Source: Candidatus Manganitrophaceae bacterium | GTDB taxonomy: Bacteria > Nitrospirota > Nitrospiria > SBBL01 > JAADHI01 | NCBI GenBank assembly: GCA_012960925.1 | Contig: DUAG01000057.1 | Coordinates: 1-64,000 of the forward strand | DNA length: 64,000 nucleotides | Direction of reading: 5' to 3' | Shown: one piece after another, positions 9,270 through 18,624 of the stretch | Layout of the letters: every line of letters starts with the position of its first letter | How positions within the stretch are numbered: the stretch's first letter is position 1 | Position numbers and translations under genes: made by a program | Notes under the pieces: generated by a model | Told to the model about the DNA's origin: nothing | Databases searched by the model: none | What the model saw: only the letters and a program-made list of their open reading frames with translations

Positions 9270-10946
9270 TCAATCGTTACGCCTCTTCTTCATTTCTTCT
9301 TCCAGCAAGACACGCCTCAAGACCTTTCCAATAATTGTCTTCGGAAGCTCGGATCGAAACTCAATCTCTTTCGGCACCTTGAACTCAGCCAACTCTATTC
9401 GGCAGTGATCCATCACCTCATCTTCTGTTACATTTTCTCCTTCTTTCAGAACAAGATAGGCCTTGATGTATTCCCCAAAAAACTTTTCAGGGATACCCAC
9501 CACAACCGCATCTTTTACTTTTGGATGCCGGAAAAGAACCTCTTCCACTTCACGCGGATAAACATTCTCACCCTTTGTCTTAATCATGTCTTTCTTTCGG
9601 TCTACAATAAAAAAGTATCCTTCCTCATCCATGCGGGCCATATCCCCTGTAAAAAGCCACCCATCCCGCAAGACATCTCTGGTTTCCGTCCCTTTTTGCC
9701 AATATCCCTCCATCACCTGAGGGCCTTGAACAATTAATTCGCCGACCTCCCCAATTGCAAGGTCTTTCTTTCCTGTCTCAATATCAACGATCTTTGCAAG
9801 AGTATTCGGAAAAGGAAGTCCGATGCTCCCCTCTTTCCGCTTTCCATTGATCGGGATCGCATGGGTCACGGGAGAGGCCTCTGACAGCCCATATCCCTCA
9901 ACCAGTTTTGCTCCTGTCAGCGCCTCAAAACGGCGCTGGACCTCTTCATGGAGCGGTCCGGCACCAGAGATACAAACACGCACGGAAGAGAGATCATATT
10001 CTTTGATGGTGGCAAAATTATTAATCGCGACGTACATCGCCTGAACCCCCATGAACATTGTCGCCCTGCTTTTCTGAATCGTCTTCAGGACATCCTTGGT
10101 CACAAATCGAGGCAAAAGGACGAGTGTCGACCCCAAATAAATCGCTAGGTTCATGCAGGTTGACATCCCATAAACATGGAAGAAAGGGATCACCCCGAGG
10201 AAAATCTCTTCCTTTTCCGTAAGGGATGGCATCCATTTACGGATTTGAATCGCGTTGACCACAAGATTTTGATGCGTCAACATCACCCCTTTTGGGGTTC
10301 CGGTCGTTCCGCCGGTATATTGGAGGAGAGCCAGGTCTGTGGAAAAGACAAGCACATTCGGATCAGATGAAGGCATCTCCTTCATCAGTGCCATCATGTC
10401 GTATACAGGCGGGACTTTTGGGACTTGAATCCACTGGCCCTCCTTCTTTGCCTTGATCGGGTAAAGGAGGGACAAGAACCAGGGAAGTGCATCTCGAATG
10501 GAAGTTAAGATGATATTTTTTAAGGGGGTCTTATTTTTAATTTTTTCAATACGGGGATAAAAGAAGTCGAGAGCAATAATCGTTTCCGCTCCGGAATCAT
10601 CAAGCTGCACTTGAAGTTCTCGTTCGACGTACAAAGGATTCGTCATGACGACGATTGCACCCGCTTTCAGTGCACCATAGTAGGCAACAACACATTGGGG
10701 GATATTCGGGAGCATGATGGCCACTCGATCCCCCTTGCGCACACCCAGTTCTGTAAGGAGATGGGCAAATTGATTGATTTCAAGGGACAATTTCTGATAG
10801 CTCGTCCTCTTCCCATAGAAAAGAATGGCGCAAAGTTCAGGGCATCGAACCGCAGAATCGTCAATAAACTGGTAAATTGGAATGGAGGGGAATTGAATGG
10901 TTTCCGGTACATCCTGTTCATAATACTTGACCCAGGGACGATCCAT
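9270..10946 (-). CDS. fadD: long-chain fatty acid-CoA ligase
   Basis: 558 residues from the ATG at 10946 (GGCGG upstream); an ATG at 10967 is an alternative. It is an AMP-forming acyl-CoA synthetase with the P-loop-like core YTGGTTGTPKGV (about residue 215), GYGLSEASP, the Asp of TGDMARMDEEGYFF, and the hinge and catalytic region DRKKDMIKTKGENVYP. The C-terminal lysine is in LPKTIIGKVLRR. It activates free fatty acids to acyl-CoA at the cytoplasmic side of the membrane, feeding the beta-oxidation enzymes encoded downstream. It is the first gene of the operon. An extended -10 promoter lies at 11050-11055. Confidence 0.92.
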   Translation of the reverse strand: MDRPWVKYYEQDVPETIQFPSIPIYQFIDDSAVRCPELCAILFYGKRTSYQKLSLEINQFAHLLTELGVRKGDRVAIMLPNIPQCVVAYYGALKAGAIVVMTNPLYVERELQVQLDDSGAETIIALDFFYPRIEKIKNKTPLKNIILTSIRDALPWFLSLLYPIKAKKEGQWIQVPKVPPVYDMMALMKEMPSSDPNVLVFSTDLALLQYTGGTTGTPKGVMLTHQNLVVNAIQIRKWMPSLTEKEEIFLGVIPFFHVYGMSTCMNLAIYLGSTLVLLPRFVTKDVLKTIQKSRATMFMGVQAMYVAINNFATIKEYDLSSVRVCISGAGPLHEEVQRRFEALTGAKLVEGYGLSEASPVTHAIPINGKRKEGSIGLPFPNTLAKIVDIETGKKDLAIGEVGELIVQGPQVMEGYWQKGTETRDVLRDGWLFTGDMARMDEEGYFFIVDRKKDMIKTKGENVYPREVEEVLFRHPKVKDAVVVGIPEKFFGEYIKAYLVLKEGENVTEDEVMDHCRIELAEFKVPKEIEFRSELPKTIIGKVLRRVLLEEEMKKRRND

Positions 10947-11049
10947 AAGCAATCCGCCTATCTCCATGAACTCACATGGATCTTACGTCCACTCCCCACA
11001 TGGACGGGGGGAAAGAAAAGTACATGAATGACCCTTCAAAACTACTATA

Positions 11050-11055
11050 ATTATA
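11050..11055 (-). promoter_or_regulatory. extended -10 promoter upstream of fadD
   Basis: On the minus strand TGG-TATAAT occurs at 11058-11050, an extended -10 element. No good -35 box lies at the normal distance; TTGACG is 21 bases upstream. It would give a 5' leader of about 95 bases before fadD. The rest of the 10947-11277 interval holds no gene or further structure that I can see, apart from the aapJ ribosome site at 11265-11269. Confidence 0.45.
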
Positions 11056-11277
11056 CCATAAAAGTCAAACTACCTCCGTCAAACTTCACGACATTTACTC
11101 CTTTCTGGGTCTCGCTCAAAAAGGATAAAATATGAGGTTGTTTCTAGTTCATTAATTCTATAGAATGATTCCTTCATTGATGTGATTGTCAATTTGAAAC
11201 TAAAGAGGAACATCCCATTAGATGAAGTGTACATAAAGATATGATCAACTCTTCGCAGATATTCAGGAGCAATGCTT

Positions 11278-12306
11278 ATGAGGAATAATAGTTTAAAGGT
11301 GGCCGCAAGCGCGTTGATCTCGATGGCACTCCTCCTGGGCGCTTCTTCAGTTTTTGCCGGAAAATTGGATACGGTAAAGCGTCGCGGGATTCTTCATTGC
11401 GGTGTGAACAAAATGATCCCGGGCTTTGGATTTCTTAATCCCAAAGGCGAATTTGAAGGATTTGATGTTGCATTTTGCAAGGCCATTGCAAGCGCCGTCT
11501 TTAGTGATCCCAAGAAAGTGAAATATGTCCCTCTCTCCTCGTCACAGCGCTTTACGGCACTTCAGGCAGGTGAAATCGATGTCCTTTCCAGAAATACCAC
11601 ATGGACGGTCTCCAGAGACGGATCGGTGGGGCTTGACTTTACGGTAACGACATTTTATGACGGCCAGGGAGTTCTGGTAAAAAAAGATCTGGGCATTCAA
11701 GGGATCAGCGAACTCGCAGGAGCCACATTTTGTACCATTTCAGGAACCACGACTGAAAAAAATATCACAGATTACTTCGCGAAAATAAATTCCAACTTCA
11801 CGCTGCTGACCTTTGAAGATGCCGACGGAATGATGTCCGCATTCAGGGCAAACCGATGTGACGCCGCTACCTCGGACCGGTCCACACTCCTTGCCCGCCA
11901 GTATGCGGAAAAGAATCCTTCGATCTATGTCCTTCTGGACGAAACCATCTCCAAGGAACCGCTGGGGCCTGCAGTCGGGTCCAATGACAGCCAATGGAGG
12001 GACGTGGTAGTCTGGACCATTTACGGCATGCTGGCGGCGGAAGAACTGGGAGTGACCCAAAAGAATCTTGAGGTCATGAAGCTTAATAAAGATCCCGTCA
12101 TCCAGAGGCTCTTAGGCATTACCGGAACCCTCGGAAAAGGCCTGGGTGTAGACAACACCTTTGTCGCCAATATCATCAAAAATGTAGGCAACTACGGTGA
12201 GGTCTTTGATCGAAACCTCGGGATGAAATCAAAGTTCAAGATGTCTCGCGGCCTGAATGCTCTCTGGACCGATGGCGGTTTGATGTATGCCCCTCCTTTT
12301 CGATAA
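11278..12306 (+). CDS. aapJ: general L-amino-acid ABC transporter, periplasmic binding protein
   Basis: 342 residues, the AapJ length. The start ATG at 11278 is chosen because AGGAG (11265-11269) sits eight bases upstream; the ATG at 11272 is too close. A signal peptide ends at SSVFA-GK. The mature protein has the solute-binding family 3 features: LDTVKRRGILHCGVN, FEGFDVAFCKAIA and GEIDVLSRNTTWT. It binds a broad range of L-amino acids in the periplasm and delivers them to AapQMP, encoded next. AapJQMP systems are best known from proteobacteria, so horizontal acquisition is possible but not shown. It diverges from fadD. Confidence 0.93.
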   Translation: MRNNSLKVAASALISMALLLGASSVFAGKLDTVKRRGILHCGVNKMIPGFGFLNPKGEFEGFDVAFCKAIASAVFSDPKKVKYVPLSSSQRFTALQAGEIDVLSRNTTWTVSRDGSVGLDFTVTTFYDGQGVLVKKDLGIQGISELAGATFCTISGTTTEKNITDYFAKINSNFTLLTFEDADGMMSAFRANRCDAATSDRSTLLARQYAEKNPSIYVLLDETISKEPLGPAVGSNDSQWRDVVVWTIYGMLAAEELGVTQKNLEVMKLNKDPVIQRLLGITGTLGKGLGVDNTFVANIIKNVGNYGEVFDRNLGMKSKFKMSRGLNALWTDGGLMYAPPFR

Positions 12307-12334
12307 AAGTAACAGTTCAACTCACCCATCCAAG

Positions 12335-12440
12335 GCTCCATGTCTGCGTTGCTGTGGTACTCGAATCCTCACGCATGAAACATACGCTGTGGTTCTGCGC
12401 TCCTCGCGCCTTGCCCTGAAGCCTTATCCAGGCAATAAAA
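12335..12440 (+). repeat. dispersed intergenic repeat, family 1, copy A
   Basis: About 105 bases between aapJ and aapQ. It shares CTGCGTTGCTGTGGTACTCG, AATCCTCACG, GGTTCTGCGCTCCTCG and CGCCTTGCCCTGAA with copies B (19955) and C (9147). The CACGCATG...CATACG centre can fold. Its position between the binding-protein gene and the permease genes could lower downstream expression, which is common for aap-type operons. That last point is inference. Confidence 0.85.
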
Positions 12441-12456
12441 ATCATTACAACTTGCT

Positions 12457-13653
12457 ATGAAAAAAACCCAACACCCTCCTCTTCACAAGTCTGAAGCGAT
12501 CCGTATTCCTTTTTATCGGGATGTCAAAGTGATTAATATTCTGCTGCAAGTCCTTTTTTTTCTTGTCATTGGGATATTTTTTTTCTGGTTGTTGCGTAAT
12601 ATGTTTTCAGGACTGGCCCAGCAGAACTTAAAGATCCAGTTTGAGTTTATGTCAGAAGAAGCGGGGTTTTCAATTAGTGAAGGCATCGAATTTTCATCTG
12701 AAAACTCTTATTGGAGGGCCTTTCAAGTCGGCGCAGTCAATACGCTTCGTATCTCAGCATTGGGTATTCTTCTAAGCACCTTTCTTGGTATTTTCATTGG
12801 GATGGGACGCCTCTCAAAAAATTTATTGATCAATACCTTGTCAACAGTCTATGTGGAAATCATTCGAAACATCCCTTTGCTGGTACAGCTTTTTGTCTGG
12901 TATCATGTGGTCTATTTGGCCCTGCCAGGGATTCGACAGTCTATTCCACTCCCTGGCGGAATTTACTTGAGCAATCGCGGCGCATTTTTCCCATGGTGGG
13001 AAGGGACGGACACCACTCGAATGTGGTTAGGCTTCATTGGCCTTGCCGTCATCAGCGGCTTCGGAGTACTGAGAATCCTGAAAGGGAGGGAAGCGGGTCG
13101 TGGTCTGCTGCGGTCCAAAGCATTCATCCCCTATATGGTATTTTTGGGAGTGGTCCTCCTCAGCCTCTTCGCACTGCCCGAATATCCCCTCCGCCTCAGT
13201 ACCCCCCGCTTGAAAGGATTCAATTTTCAGGGCGGGATTCATTTTTCCCCCGAATTCATGGGATTGTTGACCGGACTGACAATCTATACGGCGGCCTTCA
13301 TTGCTGAGATTGTCAGAGCAGGCATCCTGGCCGTCCATAAAGGACAAAGCGAAGCGGCTCAGGCCCTGGGATTAACCCCGCTACAGATTTTTCGGCTGGT
13401 TGTCTTTCCTCAAGCCTTGCGGGTCATATTTCCTCCCTTGGCAAATCAGTATCTTAATTTGACAAAAAATTCCAGCCTGGCCCTTGTGATTGGTTTTGCC
13501 GACCTCTTTCAGGTCTCTCAGACCATCTCCAACCAGTCTGGAAACGCGATCCCCCTGATACTTCTGGTGATGGGATCCTACCTGGGTGTCAGCTTATTCA
13601 TTTCGACGATCATTAACTGGTTTAACGCCAGAACAGGAATAATCGCAAAATAA
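12457..13653 (+). CDS. aapQ: general L-amino-acid ABC transporter permease
   Basis: 398-residue inner-membrane permease, typical of AapQ. It has a long N-terminal helix (residues about 27-48), the HisM-type entry VNTLRISALGILLSTFLGIFIG, EIIRNIPLLVQLFVWYHVV, and the cytoplasmic EAA loop [20 protein letters not shown] that contacts AapP. The central periplasmic insertion, longer than in HisM or GlnP, is characteristic of AapQ. It pairs with AapM, encoded 57 bases downstream. No clear ribosome site precedes the ATG, and the repeat copy A lies just upstream. Confidence 0.92.
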   Translation: MKKTQHPPLHKSEAIRIPFYRDVKVINILLQVLFFLVIGIFFFWLLRNMFSGLAQQNLKIQFEFMSEEAGFSISEGIEFSSENSYWRAFQVGAVNTLRISALGILLSTFLGIFIGMGRLSKNLLINTLSTVYVEIIRNIPLLVQLFVWYHVVYLALPGIRQSIPLPGGIYLSNRGAFFPWWEGTDTTRMWLGFIGLAVISGFGVLRILKGREAGRGLLRSKAFIPYMVFLGVVLLSLFALPEYPLRLSTPRLKGFNFQGGIHFSPEFMGLLTGLTIYTAAFIAEIVRAGILAVHKGQSEAAQALGLTPLQIFRLVVFPQALRVIFPPLANQYLNLTKNSSLALVIGFADLFQVSQTISNQSGNAIPLILLVMGSYLGVSLFISTIINWFNARTGIIAK

Positions 13654-13710
13654 AGTCTAAGGCAGCGATTTGCATGAGACCTATCACAAACAATCTTTAA
13701 TGGCTTGATC

Positions 13711-14907
13711 ATGTCTGCTTATACAAAGTCTAAAAATATGATCATTCCCTGGATCAAAAAAAACTTGTTTGGTTCCTGGATCAACACCTCATTAACCATT
13801 GGGAGTCTCTGGCTGGGGTATCTTCTATTTGTTCCGATGCTTGCATTTGTGTTTCAGAACGCAGACTGGCAAGTTGTCGTCGACAATCTCCACCTTTTCG
13901 CAGTCGGCTCCTATCCAGAGGAACAGCTCTGGAGAATTTTTCTGACCCTCGTGTTCTTGATGGGCTTGTTGGGTTCCACCGTTGCCATCCGAACAAGGAT
14001 GGGAGTCAAAAGCTGGTCACTGTTTATTTGCTTCACGGGGTTCGCCCTGTGGAGCACCATCGTGGGCCATGATGCAGACCGTACAGGGTTTAATGCCGCC
14101 AACCATTATTTTCCCATTGCCGGAGCTATCCTCTACCTGATTGGATACACCACGGCCCAAAAAGGACAAAAGCGCCGAATTGTCCTAGGATGGTTTCTCT
14201 ATATCACACTCAGCCCGATATTACTGAGTGGTTTTACAGGAAGCGATATTCTGCCCAGAGTCGAAAACCATCTCTGGGGTGGACTGCTTCTAACACTCTT
14301 AGTGACCGTCGTCGGCATTGTTGTGTCCTTCCCTCTTGGGATCGCCCTGGCTCTGGGAAGAAGAAGTAAGCTGCCCGGAATCAAGGTGCTTTGTATCGGA
14401 TTTATCGAAACCATTCGTGGCGTTCCTCTGATCACTCTGCTGTTTATGGGTCAGGTTCTCATTCCTTTGTTTCTCCCCCCCGCTCTGGTTGTCAGTAACC
14501 TGGTGCGCGTGATGATCGCCGTCACTCTCTTTGCCGCAGCTTATATGGCAGAATACATCCGGGGAGGCTTACAAGCGCTCCCCGCAGGACAAATCGAAGC
14601 CGCACAGGCCCTCGGATTGAACACAGTTCAAACAAACCTTTTCATCGTTCTACCCCAGGCAATCCGTGCCGTCATTCCTGCACTCGTCGGGGAATGCATC
14701 TCCCTGTTCAAAGATACCTCCCTGGTTGCCATTGTTGGACTGCTTGATCTAACCGGAGCCGCGAAGGCCGCGATTGGACAACCTGATTTTATTGGTTTGG
14801 AAGCCGAGGTCTTCATGACGATCGCTTTTGTCTATTGGATTTTTAGTTTTTTAATGTCAAAATATAGTCGAAATTTAGAAAAACAGCTTGGAGTCGGCGT
14901 TCGATGA
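13711..14907 (+). CDS. aapM: general L-amino-acid ABC transporter permease
   Basis: 398-residue membrane protein, second permease of the importer. The ATG at 13711 is preferred to the TTG at 13705. Several N-terminal transmembrane helices are followed by the permease core: [35 protein letters not shown] and the EAA loop [20 protein letters not shown]. The gene overlaps aapP by four bases (ATGA), a sign of translational coupling. With AapQ it forms the transmembrane channel. Confidence 0.93.
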   Translation: MSAYTKSKNMIIPWIKKNLFGSWINTSLTIGSLWLGYLLFVPMLAFVFQNADWQVVVDNLHLFAVGSYPEEQLWRIFLTLVFLMGLLGSTVAIRTRMGVKSWSLFICFTGFALWSTIVGHDADRTGFNAANHYFPIAGAILYLIGYTTAQKGQKRRIVLGWFLYITLSPILLSGFTGSDILPRVENHLWGGLLLTLLVTVVGIVVSFPLGIALALGRRSKLPGIKVLCIGFIETIRGVPLITLLFMGQVLIPLFLPPALVVSNLVRVMIAVTLFAAAYMAEYIRGGLQALPAGQIEAAQALGLNTVQTNLFIVLPQAIRAVIPALVGECISLFKDTSLVAIVGLLDLTGAAKAAIGQPDFIGLEAEVFMTIAFVYWIFSFLMSKYSRNLEKQLGVGVR

Positions 14908-15662
14908 GTTCAAAGAACCAAGACAATAAAAACGTGATCGTCTGCCGTAACGTCCACAAATGGTTCGGGGACTTCCATGCCTTACAGGGCGTGAATGTTG
15001 AAGTCGCCAAAGGGGAAGTGGTCGTGATCATTGGGCCGTCAGGGTCTGGAAAATCAACATTCATCCGAACACTCAATCGATTGGAAGTCCATGAAGAAGG
15101 AGAGATCATCATCCATGGAACACCCTTGAATGATGATTTGAAGAACATCGAAACCATTCGGAGAGAGGTAGGGATGGTCTTTCAAAGCTTTAATCTCTTT
15201 CCCCACCTGAGCATCATGGAGAATATCACGCTCGCGCAGATTCACGTTCGTAAACGCCCCAGAAAACAGGCTGAAGAAAAAACAATGGAATTGTTAAAAC
15301 GGGTAGGCATCCCGGAACAGGCCTCTAAATACCCCGGGCAACTGTCTGGCGGCCAGCAGCAGCGGGTCGCCATTGCCAGAGCCCTTGCGATGGACCCTGA
15401 AGTCATGTTATTCGACGAACCGACATCGGCATTAGATCCTGAAATGATCAAAGAGGTGCTCGATGTCATGAAGGAACTTGCCACAACCGGGATGACAATG
15501 CTCGTTGTAACGCACGAGATGGGCTTTGCCAAAGAAGTCGCGAACCGGGTCCTATTTTTCGACCAGGGGAAAATCATTGAGGAAACAACACCCGAAATAT
15601 TCTTCACGAATCCAAACCATGAACGTTCCCGGGACTTTCTCTCAAAAATACTCGGACACTGA
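14904..15662 (+). CDS. aapP: general L-amino-acid ABC transporter ATPase
   Basis: 252-residue ABC ATPase. It has Walker [10 protein letters not shown] (about residues 45-53), the signature [15 protein letters not shown] (about 145-160), Walker [14 protein letters not shown] and the H-loop VVTHEMGFA. It energises amino-acid import through AapQM. It is the last gene of aapJQMP, and its start overlaps the aapM stop. After the stop, a 164-base gap leads to the next plus-strand gene; I see no clear intrinsic terminator there. Confidence 0.94.
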   Translation: MSSKNQDNKNVIVCRNVHKWFGDFHALQGVNVEVAKGEVVVIIGPSGSGKSTFIRTLNRLEVHEEGEIIIHGTPLNDDLKNIETIRREVGMVFQSFNLFPHLSIMENITLAQIHVRKRPRKQAEEKTMELLKRVGIPEQASKYPGQLSGGQQQRVAIARALAMDPEVMLFDEPTSALDPEMIKEVLDVMKELATTGMTMLVVTHEMGFAKEVANRVLFFDQGKIIEETTPEIFFTNPNHERSRDFLSKILGH

Positions 15663-15826
15663 GGCACTGCACCCGATTTCAATGCTATTCCTCACCCTAA
15701 GATCGTCGATATGACCTTGGGGTCTCCCCTCCCGGTTTACGGCGTGCGGGAAGTTCTGATATATTGTGACGTAATTTCGTATGAACGAAAAATCTGTATC
15801 ACTGTCAATAATTAGTAGGAGGGTCA

Positions 15827-16237
15827 ATGAACAAGCATCGTCTTTTGTGGATTATTCCCCTTGGATTATCTTTTTTCCTGACATCCCCGGCCTTTGGGAA
15901 AAGAATCGTCTTTCATGGCATACCCGTCATTCAAAACAGAAGTTCAGCAGACCTCTCGCACAACGTCAAGCTCGACAACAATCAAAAAATCACCAATGCC
16001 GCCATCATTACAGAAGAAGATGGAAAATATTTTTGGGCAACACGGGACAAGAGAGAGCTGCTCTATCAATCCATGAATAATTTTGATCTTTTTATCGACC
16101 TCAAAACCGGCGGTTACATCAAAATCATCACAAAGGGTGGAAAATTTGGGTATATGGAGCACATCGCGATACCAGGGATGAAGGCCTTCACCTATTGGGG
16201 GAATATCCTCGCCTACAATCCAAAAGACTTAAAATGA
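15827..16237 (+). CDS. secreted protein of unknown function
   Basis: 136 residues with a clear signal peptide (MNKHRLLWIIPLGLSFFLTS, cleavage near PAFG). A strong ribosome site (TAGGAGG) precedes the ATG. The mature part is beta-rich and contains AIITEEDGKYFWATRDKREL and KTGGYIKIITKGGKFGYM. I do not recognise a family. Its stop overlaps the start of the radical SAM gene (ATGA at 16234), so the two are translationally coupled. This suggests a functional link, but the protein does not look like a short precursor peptide. Confidence 0.75.
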   Translation: MNKHRLLWIIPLGLSFFLTSPAFGKRIVFHGIPVIQNRSSADLSHNVKLDNNQKITNAAIITEEDGKYFWATRDKRELLYQSMNNFDLFIDLKTGGYIKIITKGGKFGYMEHIAIPGMKAFTYWGNILAYNPKDLK

Positions 16238-17667
16238 AGACTCCCGGAGAAATCCTACTCATCTCCTGTTATGAGCTGGGACATCAGCCCGTCGCGCTTG
16301 CGTCACCTTTGGCCTTTTTAGAACAGGCGGGATATCGCCCTAACGTCATCGACCTCTCCGTCCAGAAACTCGACATGTCCAAAGTCCGGCGGGCCAGACT
16401 GGTTGCTATTTCTGTCCCCATGCACACGGCCTTGCGGATCGGGGCCGTGGTCGCCACACAGGTTCGGGAGGCCAATGCCGGCTGCCATATCACCTTCTTC
16501 GGTCTCTATTCATCTCTCAACAAAGACGCCCTTCTGGAAAAAGCAGCAGACTCCGTCATCGGGGGAGAATATGAAACCGCATTGGTTTCACTTGTTCAAG
16601 CTCTTGAGAGGAATGATGATCGTTCTATTGAGGGGGTCAGTACGCACCGAAGTGATGCAGCACCCCTCCTGACACATCTTCCTTTTTTCGCGCCGAGCCG
16701 GGCGCTCCTTCCTCCTCTTGAAAAATACGCCCACTTGGAAGAAGGGAGTACTCGTCGTCAGGTGGGTTACGTTGAAGCAAGCCGTGGCTGCCGTTACCAC
16801 TGCCGTCACTGCCCGATCCCGCCGGTCTATGGCGGGCGTTTTTTTCTTGTTCCCCGTGAAGTTGTTCTGGAAGACATTGAAAATCTGGTTAAGATGGGCG
16901 CGACGCATATTACCTTTGGCGATCCCGACTTCTTAAACGGCCCGGTCCATTCTCTACGTATCGTCCGAGCAATGCATGACCTTTTCCCCAATCTCACCTT
17001 TGATTTTACCGCCAAGATCGAGCATCTGATCCGGGATCAGTCCTCCCTCTCGGAACTGGCCGAACTCGGCTGTATCTTCATTATCTCAGCTGTGGAGTCA
17101 CTCAGCAACACCATCCTGGTCCATCTCGATAAGAACCACACGAGGGCCGATATTGAAAGCGCGGTTCACCTGACACGACAGGCCGGGATCACACTCCGCG
17201 CCTCGCTGGTTCCTTTTACCCCCTGGACGACTATTGAGGATATCATCGACCTCTTCGACTTTGTTGAAAAGGAAGACATGATCGATTCCCTCGACCCGGT
17301 ACAGTATACGATTCGCCTGCTCATCCCGCCGGGTTCCCTTCTTTTGTCAGAACCCAGCATCGCGGCTCACCTGGGTCCCCTGGTTCAAGAATCATTTACC
17401 TATCTGTGGACCCACAGCGATCCCAGGATCGATCGGCTCCAGGAAGTATTCGCTGAGGAAGTGGGAAAAGGAACCCAGGAAGAGGTCGACCCCGCCATCA
17501 TTTTCTATCAGCTGAAAGAATTCGCATATGCAGCCTATGAAGGGCGCCCAGCCCAGAGAATCACACATCCGGTCAAAGCAGACCGGAAACGACCCCCAAG
17601 ACTGACCGAACCCTGGTTTTGTTGCGCGGAACCCACCAAACAGCAGTTCGCAATCATCCAGGAGTAA
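16234..17667 (+). CDS. CCAEP-tail B12-binding/radical SAM protein
   Basis: 477 residues from the ATG at 16234. The N-terminal half (about residues 8-125) looks like a cobalamin-binding domain (LASPLAFLEQAGYRPNVIDL). The radical SAM cluster motif is C186-x3-C190-x2-C193 (CRYHCRHC). The tail carries WFCCAEPT, with Cys463-Cys464, near the end of the protein. This places it in the CUAEP/CCAEP-tail radical SAM group, in which some members have selenocysteine at one of the tail cysteines; here both codons are TGT/TGC. The reaction is unknown. It is coupled to the secreted protein gene upstream and converges with the decayed SDR. Confidence 0.8.
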   Translation: MKTPGEILLISCYELGHQPVALASPLAFLEQAGYRPNVIDLSVQKLDMSKVRRARLVAISVPMHTALRIGAVVATQVREANAGCHITFFGLYSSLNKDALLEKAADSVIGGEYETALVSLVQALERNDDRSIEGVSTHRSDAAPLLTHLPFFAPSRALLPPLEKYAHLEEGSTRRQVGYVEASRGCRYHCRHCPIPPVYGGRFFLVPREVVLEDIENLVKMGATHITFGDPDFLNGPVHSLRIVRAMHDLFPNLTFDFTAKIEHLIRDQSSLSELAELGCIFIISAVESLSNTILVHLDKNHTRADIESAVHLTRQAGITLRASLVPFTPWTTIEDIIDLFDFVEKEDMIDSLDPVQYTIRLLIPPGSLLLSEPSIAAHLGPLVQESFTYLWTHSDPRIDRLQEVFAEEVGKGTQEEVDPAIIFYQLKEFAYAAYEGRPAQRITHPVKADRKRPPRLTEPWFCCAEPTKQQFAIIQE

Positions 17668-17676
17668 AGAGCCTCT

Positions 17677-18459
17677 TCATTCCATACCCCAGCATCCGAA
17701 AGGCAGCTTGGTCTTTGTCATCACACGGAATTCTTTTCCGGTGACGCCATCGGTTTGAGCAGAGGCCATTTTTACAGCAAGTGCCGCGGGTTTTTCCACC
17801 GGGCCTGCCAAGAGGTCGATGACCCAATTGAACTTATCACGGTAGTTCCGACCTTCATCAGTGGTTTCACGACTCAGAAGCAGTTCCGTCCGGACAACCC
17901 CGGGCGAGAGTATATTCACGGTGATACCCGTCCCGCTGTATTCCCTGGAGAGAGAGCGTGTAAAAGCGGCGATTCCCGCCTTACTTGCACCATAGGCCGT
18001 CATCCGGGGAGAGGACATACGGGCTCCATAGCCCTTGAGGTTGATAATTTTCCCTCTACGCCCTTTCAGCATATGAGGAAGGAGAGCGTGGCAGCAATTG
18101 AAGGTTCCGATCAGATTCACTCCGATCACTTCGGCCCATCGTTTAGGGTCAATCTCTCCTACACGCCCGTAGGTCATAGAGATCCCCGCATTATTCACGA
18201 GAATGTCGATCCGCCCGAATTGCGCAATAATCTTTCGAACCATCCCTTAAACCTGGTCAAAAATGAAAACATCGTACCCGATGGCCGTCACCTCACCAAG
18301 TATTCCTAAACTTTCAGCGGCTTCCCGCAAGCGGCTTTCATCCCGACCACAAATAACAACCTTCGCCCCTTCCTCGATATACGCTGCCGCAATGGCATAT
18401 CCAATGCCCCGGCTTCCCCCCGTAACAAGAGCCACTTTATCCAGCAAAAGCCCACTCAC
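17677..18459 (-). pseudogene. short-chain dehydrogenase/reductase interrupted by a stop codon
   Basis: One reading frame encodes a whole SDR: VALVTGGSRGIGYAIA (NAD(P)-binding), ILVNNAG, and the YGASK active-site Tyr/Lys. A TAA at 18247-18249 interrupts it between FIFDQV and GMVRKIIAQFG, where intact relatives have an ordinary residue (a CAA or CAG to TAA change would do). The catalytic Ser region reads INLKGYGA, with Lys/Gly where Ser is expected, consistent with relaxed selection. The likely start is the GTG at 18459, with no good ribosome site. The C-terminal piece (17677-18243) lacks the nucleotide-binding motif and could not act alone. Readthrough or a sequencing error are the alternatives. 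Confidence 0.75.
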
Positions 18460-18498
18460 TTTTAATGATTTCCTGGATAATCTGATAAGTAATGTGAG

Positions 18499-18624
18499 AA
18501 TAAACCGACAAGTCGCCTGCAAGACAAGGCCAGAGGTCTTTTTTGTGATCGAGGCGTACTCTTCGTACGTTGAGGAGCAAAAAAGGCCGATAACGCAGTA
18601 AGGCAGGCGAATCGGCGGTTTATT
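18499..18624. repeat. MITE-like element with terminal inverted repeats
   Basis: About 126 bases with imperfect terminal inverted repeats. The left end AATAAACCG...CGCCTGC and the reverse complement of the right end AATAAACCG...CGCCTGC match, with differences only in between. The centre contains GCGTACTCTTCGTACG. The right end reaches the first base of the thiolase-like stop codon. A truncated relative lies at 27194-27249. No coding potential is seen. Confidence 0.75.

Noticed and set aside
16403-17360. Alternative frames across the radical SAM gene
   Set aside because: All overlap the confirmed gene and lack ribosome sites.
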